Source: a virus
Length of the DNA stretch: 64,000 nt
Virus record (IMG/VR): IMGVR_UViG_3300044970_001619
Span: 1-64,000 of that record
Strand: one strand, 5' to 3'
In this document: positions 1 to 7,014 of the stretch, piece by piece
Position numbering within the stretch: the first letter of the stretch is position 1
Layout: each line of letters starts with the position of its first letter
The notes under the pieces: generated by a model
What the model was told of the DNA's origin: nothing
Databases searched by the model: none
What the model saw: only the letters and a program-made list of their open reading frames with translations
Program-made: the position numbers and the translations under genes

Positions 1-126
1 ATCTTCATCCTCATCACGAAACTTATACTGAATAATACCATTTGAACATTCTATAACCCTCAACAGAGCAATCTTGTCCTTCTCTGCGTCAGGTAGTGCT
101 TGAAATCTTGTGTCCCAGTCAATCAT
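1..126 (-). CDS. Small hypothetical protein, 3' end beyond the window
   Basis: The first 42 codons are visible (begins MIDWDTRFQ). The protein is acidic and its end runs off the left edge. The chosen ATG overlaps the stop of the upstream gene as ATGA, typical of translational coupling here; an in-frame ATG three codons upstream (135) is the alternative. Function unknown. Confidence 0.7.
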   Translation of the reverse strand, partial: MIDWDTRFQALPDAEKDKIALLRVIECSNGIIQYKFRDEDED

Positions 127-281
127 TTTTCCCATATAATTTGGTGCGAAAGTTTGTCTCTCAAAAAATTAATTCTTTCTTCATCATACTGCTGAAAGTT
201 TCCTTTCTTCTCTACTTTCTTATAATAGTGTAGAGCATTTATAATTATACCATAATCTTCTATTGTAATATCAATTTTCAT
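123..281 (-). CDS. Small hypothetical protein (52 aa)
   Basis: Begins MKIDITIEDYG and has a mixed charged composition with no recognisable motif. The stop overlaps the next start by ATGA and the start lies inside the end of the preceding gene, so it is one link of a coupled operon. Function unknown. Confidence 0.7.
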   Translation of the reverse strand: MKIDITIEDYGIIINALHYYKKVEKKGNFQQYDEERINFLRDKLSHQIIWEK

Positions 282-501
282 AACTCAAATGAATAATCTT
301 TGATATATCTATTGTTGCGAAGAATGCCTGTAATCCTACAATATCCCAAGTTTTAATTTTAACACAGAACGGAACCATTGCCAATCCACCAATCAAACGA
401 AAATAACACCCCAACTTTACATCCACATAAAGAAGAATGAAGTATCCAACCAATAACAGAACACTACCAATAATACGAAGAGATGTTGCTGTTAATTTCA
501 T
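271..501 (-). CDS. Small membrane protein
   Basis: 76 aa with two clear hydrophobic segments at about residues 9-26 and 31-47, and a weaker third near 51-65. Its start shares a base with the preceding stop (TAATG). Probably an inner-membrane phage protein; function unknown. Confidence 0.75.
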   Translation of the reverse strand: MKLTATSLRIIGSVLLLVGYFILLYVDVKLGCYFRLIGGLAMVPFCVKIKTWDIVGLQAFFATIDISKIIHLSYEN

Positions 502-686
502 TACATTCTCATTTTTAATACTTCTGCCGTTACTTCTTGTTGTTTCATATACAACTTTAGCATACCTTTGAGTGAAATCTGTAGTTCTTCTACATTCTCA
601 CAATTATCAATATTTCTTGCTAATTTTTCATACTCAAACATCTTTGAGGGATTTGTGAGTATAATATCATCTGGATGTCCCGTCAT
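501..686 (-). CDS. Small hypothetical protein (61 aa)
   Basis: Largely helical, charged sequence (MTGHPDD start). It overlaps the preceding gene by 20 nt and the next by one base. No recognisable domain. Confidence 0.65.
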   Translation of the reverse strand: MTGHPDDIILTNPSKMFEYEKLARNIDNCENVEELQISLKGMLKLYMKQQEVTAEVLKMRM

Positions 687-984
687 TTTTCTTATAAAAC
701 TCTATTTTAAGTTGAGAAATGAGTAAATCAACTTTATCTTCAATACGAGTAAGTCGTTCCTCAATAGTATCTATACGATACTCATCAATTGCTTCTTTTT
801 TAACTGAATACGGGTCAATCGTTGCCATAGTTCCTTGTAGTGAATTGAGTAGTTGTTCGTCAGTCATTTGTTTAAGGTAAGGAGTAGCATCCATCACACC
901 ATCTTTGATTGCTTGTCTAAAGGCATTACGCAATCCATCGGCAACTTCTTCGGGATGTTGTGGTTTTGGTTGAAATTCAGTCAT
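667..984 (-). CDS. Hypothetical protein with C-terminal coiled coil
   Basis: 105 aa. Residues about 72-95 form a heptad-like stretch (IEERLTRIEDKVDLLISQL) suggesting oligomerisation. The rest is unrecognised. The start overlaps the upstream stop by 8 nt. Confidence 0.7.
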   Translation of the reverse strand: MTEFQPKPQHPEEVADGLRNAFRQAIKDGVMDATPYLKQMTDEQLLNSLQGTMATIDPYSVKKEAIDEYRIDTIEERLTRIEDKVDLLISQLKIEFYKKNDGTSR

Positions 985-1231
985 TATTCGTCAGTCCTGT
1001 TTGTTCTTCCAGTTTAGCATATTTCCCTCGCATAAAACCCTCATAGAACGATGCGTAAATCCATTTTCTCATCAGGTCTTCACGGGTCTTTGGGTCTTCA
1101 ACAGAACAATCTCCCGCAAACCATTCAACAGTCCAAGTCCATTCAGTATGATTTCCATAAAACCATTCGTTGAAGGATGTTTCAATCTCCTCAACAAACT
1201 CCCAGTCTTCTATTGGGTATTGTTTAGTCAT
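977..1231 (-). CDS. Hypothetical Trp-rich protein (84 aa)
   Basis: Acidic protein with many Trp residues (WTWTVEWF near residue 31). ATGA coupling to the upstream gene supports the start. A plus-strand reading over the same bases is a shadow. Function unknown. Confidence 0.7.
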   Translation of the reverse strand: MTKQYPIEDWEFVEEIETSFNEWFYGNHTEWTWTVEWFAGDCSVEDPKTREDLMRKWIYASFYEGFMRGKYAKLEEQTGLTNND

Positions 1232-1413
1232 AAGTCTAATGGTTGTTGTGGGTCTTTATACCATACTCTATCGTAGCACAACCATTTCTCTGTTTTGTGC
1301 TCCATTTGCGACATCCAATGAACCCCTTGAGCATCTACAGCATCAAGATAATGAATAGATGTCTTCGGGTCAATCACTCGTGATACTTGTGTGAATTTTA
1401 CTTTATTAGTCAT
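1228..1413 (-). CDS. Small hypothetical protein (61 aa)
   Basis: Begins MTNKVKFTQVS and contains IHYLDAVDAQGVHW, which reads like a compact beta fold. It overlaps both neighbours by a few bases. Function unknown. Confidence 0.65.
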   Translation of the reverse strand: MTNKVKFTQVSRVIDPKTSIHYLDAVDAQGVHWMSQMEHKTEKWLCYDRVWYKDPQQPLDL

Positions 1414-1633
1414 TTTCTTTCATACAAGGATACTCAAACTTTTCACCAATACATTCTAACATAGTGCGGGCAAAGGTAATCTCACCATAAGCACAACCAT
1501 CCTCAAAGGCATCATCATAACTACCAGCACTTGGAGTATAATCATCTCCAAATAGACCTTCATAGCAGTGTTTTACCTCTGCTACTTCTTTGAGAACCTT
1601 GAGGAGAAGATTGAGTTTTTCTTCGTTAGTCAT
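1406..1633 (-). CDS. Small hypothetical acidic protein (75 aa)
   Basis: Begins MTNEEKLNLLL, with an amphipathic N-terminal helix followed by an acidic Gly/Asp-rich middle. ATGA overlap with the upstream membrane protein gene. Function unknown. Confidence 0.65.
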   Translation of the reverse strand: MTNEEKLNLLLKVLKEVAEVKHCYEGLFGDDYTPSAGSYDDAFEDGCAYGEITFARTMLECIGEKFEYPCMKEND

Positions 1634-1779
1634 TGTAGAACATCAATAAGTTTGCTATACATCCAAGAGATTGTGAGTGCTTGTGCCCAAGTAAGAGAAA
1701 AGAAAGACACAAGTGCCCAACCCAATACTCCTACAAAAATATAAAATCCAATTGTTTCACCGATTTCTTCGTTAGTCAT
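1630..1779 (-). CDS. Single-span membrane microprotein (49 aa)
   Basis: Begins MTNEEIGETIG followed by one hydrophobic segment at about residues 11-33. Both ends overlap neighbours as ATGA, which fixes the start. Function unknown. Confidence 0.7.
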   Translation of the reverse strand: MTNEEIGETIGFYIFVGVLGWALVSFFSLTWAQALTISWMYSKLIDVLQ

Positions 1780-2099
1780 TTCAGTTCTCCATAAGAAAGT
1801 GCTTTAATTTCTTCTCTATTCAAAGTTTTAACATAACCACGAGGATAGTCATTATCATAAGCATTAAAAACAAAAACAGGAATGTTTCGTTCTTTACAGA
1901 TTTGTTTGAACTTTTCTTCATCAAGTTCAAACTTACCAACATACTCAACATTTGGATACATATCCCAAGATGCTACAAGTCCTCCTGTATAATAACCCCA
2001 CTCAAACTCATCAAGTTCTTGAATGATTTGTTCTACATCTTGAATGTTCTCTGGATTGGTGTAGATGCGTCCGTATCCTTTGTAAGTGAAGGCAGTCAT
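1776..2099 (-). CDS. Hypothetical protein (107 aa)
   Basis: Start chosen at MTAFTYKGYG because a GGAG ribosome site lies 7 nt upstream and the previous gene ends 2 nt before it; a start six codons further out would swallow that site. The sequence alternates strands and helices (YNPENIQDVEQIIQELDEF-like helix). Function unknown. Confidence 0.7.
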   Translation of the reverse strand: MTAFTYKGYGRIYTNPENIQDVEQIIQELDEFEWGYYTGGLVASWDMYPNVEYVGKFELDEEKFKQICKERNIPVFVFNAYDNDYPRGYVKTLNREEIKALSYGELK

Positions 2100-2100
2100 T

Positions 2101-2343
2101 TCAATCTCCAAGAACACCTGACCTTACACTTTCCACACCATCAACATATCCCCTATCATACTCATCACCTGCTCCAATATCATAACCAATACCATATGCT
2201 TTATCAGCAACTACAAGAGCAAACTTTACAGCAACCTCACGAAAGGCATTATTCATAGCACCAGTCATAACACCAGCACCAAGAGTATTCATTCCAAACT
2301 GGGTTCCATCACCCCAGAGTTCAATAAGTTCTTGTTCAGTCAT
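2101..2343 (-). CDS. Hypothetical protein (80 aa)
   Basis: First gene after the promoter at 2367-2372. The middle is rich in small residues and aromatics (AYGIGYDIGAGDEYDRGY). No family recognised. Confidence 0.7.
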   Translation of the reverse strand: MTEQELIELWGDGTQFGMNTLGAGVMTGAMNNAFREVAVKFALVVADKAYGIGYDIGAGDEYDRGYVDGVESVRSGVLGD

Positions 2344-2344
2344 A

Positions 2345-2372
2345 AGGTATCTGTGTGTATGAGAGTATTATA
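2345..2372 (-). promoter_or_regulatory. Early-type promoter
   Basis: The minus strand carries TATAAT (2372-2367) followed by ACTCTCATACACACAGA. The same 22-nt string, TATAAT included, recurs at the promoter near 5910, so this is a shared promoter/leader rather than chance. No good -35 box is visible. Confidence 0.65.
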
Positions 2373-2402
2373 AGGCATCCAGAGGGTTTATGGAGTGTCC
2401 TT

Positions 2403-2423
2403 GTGCCAGTTCTTCAACTGTCC
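2403..2423 (-). repeat. Intergenic dyad element, copy 1
   Basis: Minus strand reads GGACAGTTGAAGAACTGGCAC: CAGTT and AACTG form a dyad around a 4-nt centre. It contains the TGA stop of the gene at 2414-2521. Other copies mark gene ends elsewhere in the window. Confidence 0.6.
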
Positions 2424-2521
2424 TTACACCGATGTAATGGAATACGAAGAAACTGAAAGAGCCTTCCAGTCCATCCTATCTGTTCTCCGCATTTAGGGCA
2501 ACAATAAGATGGGTGGGTCAT
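2414..2521 (-). CDS. Zinc-ribbon microprotein (35 aa)
   Basis: Contains CCPKCG near residues 7-12 and a downstream HRCKDS, consistent with one half or a whole of a small zinc knuckle. The start overlaps the previous stop as ATGA, and the stop lies inside the dyad element. Function unknown; possibly nucleic-acid binding. Confidence 0.65.
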   Translation of the reverse strand: MTHPSYCCPKCGEQIGWTGRLFQFLRIPLHRCKDS

Positions 2522-2721
2522 CCTCCCAAATCTCCACTCACTACAATAGGTTCTACATCACCACAGACAACTTCTGCGTTCATATTCTCCATAATAATAG
2601 ACACCTTATCCATAACTCTTTCTCTGGTTTCTTGTGTCCAAATACTATTTCCAACGACACTCAAACTTTTATAAAGAGTATTATGAATTACCATAAGGTC
2701 TGCTGCTGATAGTTTAGTCAT
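2518..2721 (-). CDS. Conserved small cyanophage-type protein (67 aa)
   Basis: Starts MTKLSAADLMVIHNTL, a pattern I associate with a small conserved protein of T4-like cyanophages (recollection, not a search). The start was chosen because it overlaps the upstream stop by 8 nt like its neighbours; a longer frame upstream gives an unlikely hydrophobic leader. Function unknown. Confidence 0.7.
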   Translation of the reverse strand: MTKLSAADLMVIHNTLYKSLSVVGNSIWTQETRERVMDKVSIIMENMNAEVVCGDVEPIVVSGDLGG

Positions 2722-2932
2722 TTTTCTCATCCACCCAATCATCATAATAATATCCATAAGAACCTCCACCACTATGATTTTTACATAGCATATTACTACA
2801 AGAAAACCAATAGTCAAAGTTTTTACTTTCTGGTCGCAATTCCAAAAGAGATTGATTACACAGGTATTCTAACACAGGATTTTCACAATCGGTGCATTTA
2901 CCAACAACACCCAAACAATCTGGTGGTTTCAT
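2714..2932 (-). CDS. Cysteine-rich small protein
   Basis: 72 aa with six Cys residues, including CTDCENP (residues 13-19) and CSNMLCKNH (about 45-53), consistent with a zinc finger. The C-terminal tail is Gly/Tyr/Asp rich. Metal binding is inferred from Cys spacing only. Confidence 0.65.
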   Translation of the reverse strand: MKPPDCLGVVGKCTDCENPVLEYLCNQSLLELRPESKNFDYWFSCSNMLCKNHSGGGSYGYYYDDWVDEKND

Positions 2933-3165
2933 CGTATCCCAGTATCAAAGAGGTTTTTGAGTTCGTGATAAACAAGCACCAGTTCTTTATCAGGTGTTAG
3001 ACATCCACTATCCCTTTCAGTTCGTAGAAATTGGTAGAGTTCTTTTGCTTGTTCCTCTGTGAGAGCAAGATGGTAAGTTTTACTGATTTTAATCATTTTA
3101 GTTTCTCCATAAACAGTAAGATTTTTGCCAAATAGTTGGTCCCAATCAGATTCATCGAGGGACAT
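2929..3165 (-). CDS. Hypothetical protein (78 aa)
   Basis: Preceded by AAGGAG and the promoter at 3192-3197, so first gene of its transcript. The segment ISKTYHLALTEEQAKELYQFL resembles the N-terminus of the protein at 5957-6394 (KTYNLTITEKQARAL), suggesting a shared small beta-helix fold. Function unknown. Confidence 0.7.
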   Translation of the reverse strand: MSLDESDWDQLFGKNLTVYGETKMIKISKTYHLALTEEQAKELYQFLRTERDSGCLTPDKELVLVYHELKNLFDTGIR

Positions 3166-3191
3166 TTGAGTTCTCCTTTGTTTGTCCTACT

Positions 3192-3197
3192 ATTATA
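3192..3197 (-). promoter_or_regulatory. Early-type promoter -10 box
   Basis: Minus-strand TATAAT preceded by GATGCCT, as at the promoter near 2370. It lies about 30 nt upstream of the gene starting at 3165. Confidence 0.6.
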
Positions 3198-3228
3198 AGG
3201 CATCACAGACCACTCTGGATGCCCTCTT

Positions 3229-3249
3229 GTGCCAGTTCTTCAAGTGTCC
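3229..3249 (-). repeat. Intergenic dyad element, copy 2
   Basis: Minus strand GGACACTTGAAGAACTGGCAC, followed by a GGGCATC...GATGCC stem leading into the promoter. It contains the TGA stop of the gene at 3240-3410. Confidence 0.6.
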
Positions 3250-3410
3250 TCCTTTACAGATTTTTCCACAATCTCTAATAATTTTTTAGGAGTAATGGAA
3301 CGAAGTGCTTCATTTTCTTTTCGCAATCTTTCAACTTCCTTTCTAATTTGTTTGTTGTCTTCTCTAATTTGATTGGTTTCTTCTCTAAAACCAGACAACC
3401 AATCAGTCAT
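3240..3410 (-). CDS. Coiled-coil small protein (56 aa)
   Basis: After MTDWLSGFREE the sequence is a continuous heptad-like helix rich in Glu/Arg/Lys (residues about 8-40). AGGAGG lies about 10 nt before this ATG, which is why it is preferred to an ATG six codons upstream. Probably a small oligomeric helix protein. Confidence 0.7.
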   Translation of the reverse strand: MTDWLSGFREETNQIREDNKQIRKEVERLRKENEALRSITPKKLLEIVEKSVKEDT

Positions 3411-3579
3411 AATACATTTCCTCCTCATATTTTACATAATCACTTTGAAGATAGTTAAAGAACTCTCCGTCTTCACTTCTCATAGTATAGCACCATTCAT
3501 CAAAGATTTCCCAAATCCAATACCACCCAGAATGGAGTTTCTCAAAGAAGTTCATAGGACGATTGTAGAGTTTAGTCAT
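3403..3579 (-). CDS. Small hypothetical protein (58 aa)
   Basis: Begins MTKLYNRPMNFFEKL and is rich in Trp/Tyr. It overlaps both neighbours (ATGACTGA at its end). Function unknown. Confidence 0.7.
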   Translation of the reverse strand: MTKLYNRPMNFFEKLHSGWYWIWEIFDEWCYTMRSEDGEFFNYLQSDYVKYEEEMYYD

Positions 3580-3734
3580 TTTTCTTCCCGATTACTAATA
3601 AAAACTTTGAGAGTTCTTCCGTCATCCTGAAAGGACAACTCTACCTTATTATTGTCGTCCCAATTTACATAAGACCTTCCATCTTGGTCAATCACTTCTA
3701 CACGGGTTACTTTATCAGTTGAGTAATCAGTCAT
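3576..3734 (-). CDS. Conserved small cyanophage-type protein (52 aa)
   Basis: Begins MTDYSTDKVTRVEVID, with VELSFQDDGRTLKVFI after it; I recall this pattern from T4-like cyanophages. It reads as two beta hairpins. ATGA overlaps at both ends fix the boundaries. Function unknown. Confidence 0.75.
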   Translation of the reverse strand: MTDYSTDKVTRVEVIDQDGRSYVNWDDNNKVELSFQDDGRTLKVFISNREEK

Positions 3735-3877
3735 TCTTCATCCTCATTATAAAACTCATCCCAATCAGGATGAGGCATACCAGCAAGCACCATTTCACCA
3801 CATTCAGGGCAGTGAAACATACCAATAGGAGTATCTTTGTAGATGTCTGCTGTTGGGTCAAAAGTGCATTTAGTCAT
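3731..3877 (-). CDS. Small zinc-knuckle-like protein (48 aa)
   Basis: Contains FHCPECGEMV (residues about 21-30) followed by GMPHPDW. The CPEC pair plus His residues suggests a metal site. The MTKCTFDPTADIYKD start is familiar from cyanophages. Coupled by ATGA on both sides. Confidence 0.75.
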   Translation of the reverse strand: MTKCTFDPTADIYKDTPIGMFHCPECGEMVLAGMPHPDWDEFYNEDEE

Positions 3878-4083
3878 TTCAAGTTATCCATAAGAAACTG
3901 TTTGTAATCACCTTGTCCGTTATAATAGTTGGAATTATACTCTTTCCAACTATCTTCATCTTCTGTGGTTTCGGGCAACCACTCCTTTAGTAGTTTTATC
4001 ATTTCTATGACAAACCTTGGGTCGTGTAGTCCTCCCGTTTTTTTAAGATAATAGAAAAAGAAAGATTCTTTTTTTATACTCAT
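3874..4083 (-). CDS. Hypothetical protein (69 aa)
   Basis: Basic aromatic N-terminus followed by an amphipathic helix (FVIEMIKLLKEWL) and a Gly/Asn/Tyr tail. ATGA-coupled. Function unknown. Confidence 0.7.
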   Translation of the reverse strand: MSIKKESFFFYYLKKTGGLHDPRFVIEMIKLLKEWLPETTEDEDSWKEYNSNYYNGQGDYKQFLMDNLK

Positions 4084-4325
4084 TTTTTCACCTCACATAA
4101 AGGGAAAACTCTCATACTACTTATAAACCCTGCTTTTGTATATTTGTCTTTATAATCTGCTGCGAATACTTTTGCTTCTTCTTTGGTTTCAAAAACTCCA
4201 AAGTATCTATGAAGTCCCTCTACACCTTCATATTTGTTATAAAGTCCCACTATCCACTTATGAGAATGTTCTGGGTAGGTGTCGTTTTCATCAATCCAGT
4301 CGTAGTATGCGTCCTTATTCATCAC
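4080..4325 (-). CDS. Hypothetical protein (81 aa)
   Basis: Contains WIVGLYNKYEG then GVFETKEEAKVFAADY, a strand-turn-helix unit also seen in the gene at 4585-4815 (ETKEEAQEKWEEL), so the two may be distant paralogs. Start could be either of two adjacent ATGs. Function unknown. Confidence 0.7.
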   Translation of the reverse strand: MMNKDAYYDWIDENDTYPEHSHKWIVGLYNKYEGVEGLHRYFGVFETKEEAKVFAADYKDKYTKAGFISSMRVFPLCEVKK

Positions 4326-4588
4326 TCATTCTCTCCAAACCCATCAAAGTATTCAGTAAAAAAGTTAAAACTCAAACCAACCTTACCAACTTGAAAATCT
4401 ACTCCAAGAAAAGAAGTAGAAGTGAAAAATGAGAGTAGGATGTGTAATCCACCATTACTATGAACTAAAGCACTGGGATTTTCATAATTCACCCACAGAA
4501 GTGAATGATTTTTGAGAATACCAAACTGCCAAGTATGTGAGGTTTCACCATTATCCCATATTTTCTTATCGTATTGAAAGAGTTTCAC
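4322..4588 (-). CDS. Hypothetical protein (88 aa)
   Basis: Aromatic-rich, beta-like sequence with no recognised motif. ATGA-coupled at both ends. Confidence 0.65.
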   Translation of the reverse strand: MKLFQYDKKIWDNGETSHTWQFGILKNHSLLWVNYENPSALVHSNGGLHILLSFFTSTSFLGVDFQVGKVGLSFNFFTEYFDGFGENE

Positions 4589-4815
4589 TGTGGGTCTCCA
4601 ATAAGTCCAGTAGGTCCAAAAGTATCAAATGTAGTATCTTCCATCCACTCCCTCAAATCAACAATCTCATACCAGTCATATCTATACTTTGTTTTTGATA
4701 ATAGTTCTTCCCATTTTTCTTGTGCTTCCTCTTTAGTTTCATAACAAGCAATCCAATCACCAGTATAAGCAGAAGGGTAATAGTTGTCCCCAGCAATCAA
4801 AAGATAAGGTTTCAT
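4585..4815 (-). CDS. Hypothetical protein (76 aa)
   Basis: Begins MKPYLLIAGDNYYPS and contains the ETKEEA strand-helix unit shared with 4080-4325. Coupled to both neighbours. Function unknown. Confidence 0.7.
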   Translation of the reverse strand: MKPYLLIAGDNYYPSAYTGDWIACYETKEEAQEKWEELLSKTKYRYDWYEIVDLREWMEDTTFDTFGPTGLIGDPQ

Positions 4816-5090
4816 AGCAACTCCATTTTACATTTACCATTCACATCATAAACCACTTTGACTTGATAATCTACTGACATATCTGCTCTCCACATAGCAT
4901 CTTTGAACTCTTGTGTTTCTTTTTCTGGGTATTTGGGAACAAGTTTGAAGTTCTCATCATACTCATTACAATTTACATCACCAAGATAATGGAGATTTAG
5001 ATAACGACGGAGTTGTTGTCTTTGTTCGTGGTCAAGTTGAATTCTTACAAATGTGATGAATTCGTTTGATACTGGGAGTTCTTCAGTCAT
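4812..5090 (-). CDS. Hypothetical protein (92 aa)
   Basis: The middle contains a charged helix (LDHEQRQQLRRYLNLHYL) and the C-terminus a predicted beta hairpin. ATGA overlap both sides. Function unknown. Confidence 0.7.
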   Translation of the reverse strand: MTEELPVSNEFITFVRIQLDHEQRQQLRRYLNLHYLGDVNCNEYDENFKLVPKYPEKETQEFKDAMWRADMSVDYQVKVVYDVNGKCKMELL

Positions 5091-5344
5091 TCTTCATCCT
5101 CCTCTTCATCACCTTCCCAGTCAATCTCAACGGTTTCAAACTGTTCTACATTAGTGTAAGGCATAGGATTTGCAGGTCCTCCCATCTCATAATGGATTTT
5201 ATCAAACAATTCATTAAGCACTAAACTCTCAAATCCTTCTTGGTCTGGATAATCCTCCCAGTCCTCAAACATTTCAGTTGTGGGAGCAACTGTGAGAGTT
5301 CGGGTGTATGTAACTGTGATTGCTTTGAGTTGGATTTTAGTCAT
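5087..5344 (-). CDS. Hypothetical protein with acidic tail (85 aa)
   Basis: Begins MTKIQLKAITVTYTRTL (strands) and ends with a run of Glu/Asp. Function unknown. Next upstream gene ends 1 nt away. Confidence 0.7.
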   Translation of the reverse strand: MTKIQLKAITVTYTRTLTVAPTTEMFEDWEDYPDQEGFESLVLNELFDKIHYEMGGPANPMPYTNVEQFETVEIDWEGDEEEDEE

Positions 5345-5345
5345 T

Positions 5346-5513
5346 TCAGTTCAAAATACCAAGAGTGTAAAGTTGTCGTTCAATCCTCTCACTTGGAGAA
5401 CCAGTAAAGGCACCAACAAGTTCAGGATTTAGGTAATCAAGTTTTTGAGCAAGTTCCCAACATTTCTCAATTTCTTGTTGATACTCTTTGAGAAGTTCTT
5501 CTTGTTCAATCAT
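5346..5513 (-). CDS. Small helical protein (55 aa)
   Basis: Begins MIEQEELLKEYQQEIEKCWEL, a clear amphipathic helix, followed by LDYLNPELVGAFTG. Coupled to the upstream gene by ATGA. Function unknown. Confidence 0.7.
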   Translation of the reverse strand: MIEQEELLKEYQQEIEKCWELAQKLDYLNPELVGAFTGSPSERIERQLYTLGILN

Positions 5514-5686
5514 TCTTCATCCTCACAAGGGAACATTTCGTTGTATGCTTCATCAGTCAACACAAGATACTCTACATTTTCAGCATCTTTGTGGTCTTCG
5601 TAATACACACTACGGTAATGATTGAAGTCGTTGAGGTCTGTGCTGCCGTATTCTACGACACCATCAACAAGGCAAAGGTAGTTCAT
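5510..5686 (-). CDS. Small acidic protein (58 aa)
   Basis: Begins MNYLCLVDGVVEYGS and ends CEDEE. Contains one Cys near each end. ATGA-coupled to the gene at 5683. Function unknown. Confidence 0.7.
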   Translation of the reverse strand: MNYLCLVDGVVEYGSTDLNDFNHYRSVYYEDHKDAENVEYLVLTDEAYNEMFPCEDEE

Positions 5687-5883
5687 CGCATTTCAGTCAG
5701 GACTTCAATAAAATCAATAATACAATCTTTGGGAATGTGAAGAGTTTGTCCCGTTTTTGTTTCTTGAATACCGTGTGTTTCATAAGAAGAAACCTCAATA
5801 CAACCTTCACCATCATCAGTAAATTGGTAAAACCAACCATCTTCGTGGTGAATACGGATTTCTTTGGTGATTTGGTAAGTCAT
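5683..5883 (-). CDS. Hypothetical protein (66 aa)
   Basis: Begins MTYQITKEIRIHHEDGWF; beta-rich, with a C-terminal helix (CIIDFIEVLTEM). First gene after the promoter at 5910. Function unknown. Confidence 0.7.
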   Translation of the reverse strand: MTYQITKEIRIHHEDGWFYQFTDDGEGCIEVSSYETHGIQETKTGQTLHIPKDCIIDFIEVLTEMR

Positions 5884-5886
5884 CAG

Positions 5887-5915
5887 CAGTCCTCTGTGTG
5901 TATGAGAGTATTATA
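5887..5915 (-). promoter_or_regulatory. Early-type promoter, twin of the one near 2370
   Basis: Minus-strand TATAATACTCTCATACACACAGA with the -10 box at 5915-5910, identical over 22 nt to the promoter near 2370. It drives the operon beginning at 5883. Confidence 0.65.
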
Positions 5916-5919
5916 GACC

Positions 5920-5944
5920 AAAAAGGGCACCTGTGGAGATGCCC
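5920..5944 (-). terminator. Rho-independent terminator
   Basis: Minus strand: GGGCA stem, 10-nt loop, TGCCC, then TTTTT. Sits between the dyad element and the next promoter, ending the 5957-10494 transcript. Confidence 0.65.
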
Positions 5945-5945
5945 T

Positions 5946-5966
5946 GTGCCAGTTTCTCAACTGACC
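5946..5966 (-). repeat. Intergenic dyad element, copy 3
   Basis: Minus strand GGTCAGTTGAGAAACTGGCAC. The TGA stop of the gene at 5957-6394 lies inside it, and the terminator hairpin follows directly. Confidence 0.6.
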
Positions 5967-6394
5967 CTTTCCAGTTTAGCAAGTGGTTCAGTTCCCCATT
6001 TCATAGGTAAATCAAAATCCACAGTGATAGGCATCTCATTTCTGGAAACATTTTCATTCTCAATAATGCCCTGTTCTACTGCCCTTTCCACAGAAAGTTT
6101 CCTACGAATGACCCGATGAAGGTCATAAAGAATACCATTACTTTCTGGAAGGTTTGGATGTCCTACTCCAAGTGAGGAAGCACCACCATCAATACCATCA
6201 ATCATATGTTTGGATAGAATTGCTCCAATAATTTTCATATCCTGATGAAATTCCTCATAATCAATTGGTTTTTGAAGAGGTAGATTATCTTGAATTTCTC
6301 TCCACTGACCAAGTTGAACTCTTTGAAGCAAATCAGTAGCATCTACAAGTGCTCGTGCCTGCTTTTCAGTGATGGTGAGATTGTAGGTTTTCAT
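5957..6394 (-). CDS. Hypothetical protein (145 aa)
   Basis: Begins MKTYNLTITEKQARALVDATDLLQ, similar to the segment in the 78-aa protein at 2929. The middle contains a Gly/Ser loop (DGIDGGASSLGVGHP). I recall similar proteins in many large phages but no function. Confidence 0.75.
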   Translation of the reverse strand: MKTYNLTITEKQARALVDATDLLQRVQLGQWREIQDNLPLQKPIDYEEFHQDMKIIGAILSKHMIDGIDGGASSLGVGHPNLPESNGILYDLHRVIRRKLSVERAVEQGIIENENVSRNEMPITVDFDLPMKWGTEPLAKLERVS

Positions 6395-6582
6395 TGATTT
6401 TCAATAATGATTTTGATTTGTTTGAGGTCTTCTATTCGTTGTTTAGTAAGGTCGTATTGTTCAGTATACCAATCAAGATTATTGTTCTCATAATTGGTTT
6501 CCTCTCTGATGTCCCATTCAAGACATTGTAGGTGTCCTTCTTGGTCTTGTATGAAGTAGTTGAGAGTATCAAGGAGTGACAT
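6391..6582 (-). CDS. Small helical protein (63 aa)
   Basis: Begins MSLLDTLNYFIQDQEG; predicted helical hairpin ending KQIKIIIENQ. Overlaps the preceding gene by 14 nt. Function unknown. Confidence 0.65.
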   Translation of the reverse strand: MSLLDTLNYFIQDQEGHLQCLEWDIREETNYENNNLDWYTEQYDLTKQRIEDLKQIKIIIENQ

Positions 6583-6853
6583 TTTCAGGAACAGGAGGAG
6601 GAGGTGTTACTGGTGGCAGTATAGCAGGTTGTGGTGCTACTGTTTGAACTGTAGGTGGTGGAAGTTTGACTGGTTCTGGAGCAACTTGTGGTTGTTGTGC
6701 TTGGTCAAGTTTCTTTTCCAACTCCATTACCTTTTGGTCTAATGGACTCAAAGGAACTTCTTTTTGTGAATCTGCAAGTTTCCAACCAGTTGCTCCAGCA
6801 GCAAAGATACTTGCGAGAGCAGCAAAGACTGAAATTGTTTTAGAAAAACTCAT
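6569..6853 (-). CDS. Membrane-anchored proline-rich protein
   Basis: 94 aa: an N-terminal hydrophobic segment (residues about 8-27, SVFAALASIFAAGATGW), a short coiled coil (about 38-53), then a Pro/Val/Gln-rich tail (57-94). This layout fits a protein anchored in the inner membrane with an extended periplasmic tail, such as a spanin-like or envelope-associated protein. The RlpA-like gene two places upstream fits an envelope theme. Function inferred only. Confidence 0.65.
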   Translation of the reverse strand: MSFSKTISVFAALASIFAAGATGWKLADSQKEVPLSPLDQKVMELEKKLDQAQQPQVAPEPVKLPPPTVQTVAPQPAILPPVTPPPPVPENVTP

Positions 6854-7014
6854 TTTGGATCAGCAAGTTTGTAAGGGAACTCTTCATCCGACAACTCATA
6901 ATACAGCAGTCGGGCAAAGATAATATGAGGTTTGTCATTACATTCAATTGCGGAACTGGTTGCCACCGTCCATATAATATCCAGTTCTTTTTTATCAGGT
7001 AGTTTCTTTATCAT
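6850..7014 (-). CDS. Small hypothetical protein (54 aa)
   Basis: Start at MIKKLPDKKELD chosen because GGAGAG lies about 9 nt upstream and the ATG overlaps the RlpA-like stop as ATGA. Contains IIFARLLYYELSDEEF. Function unknown. Confidence 0.65.
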   Translation of the reverse strand: MIKKLPDKKELDIIWTVATSSAIECNDKPHIIFARLLYYELSDEEFPYKLADPK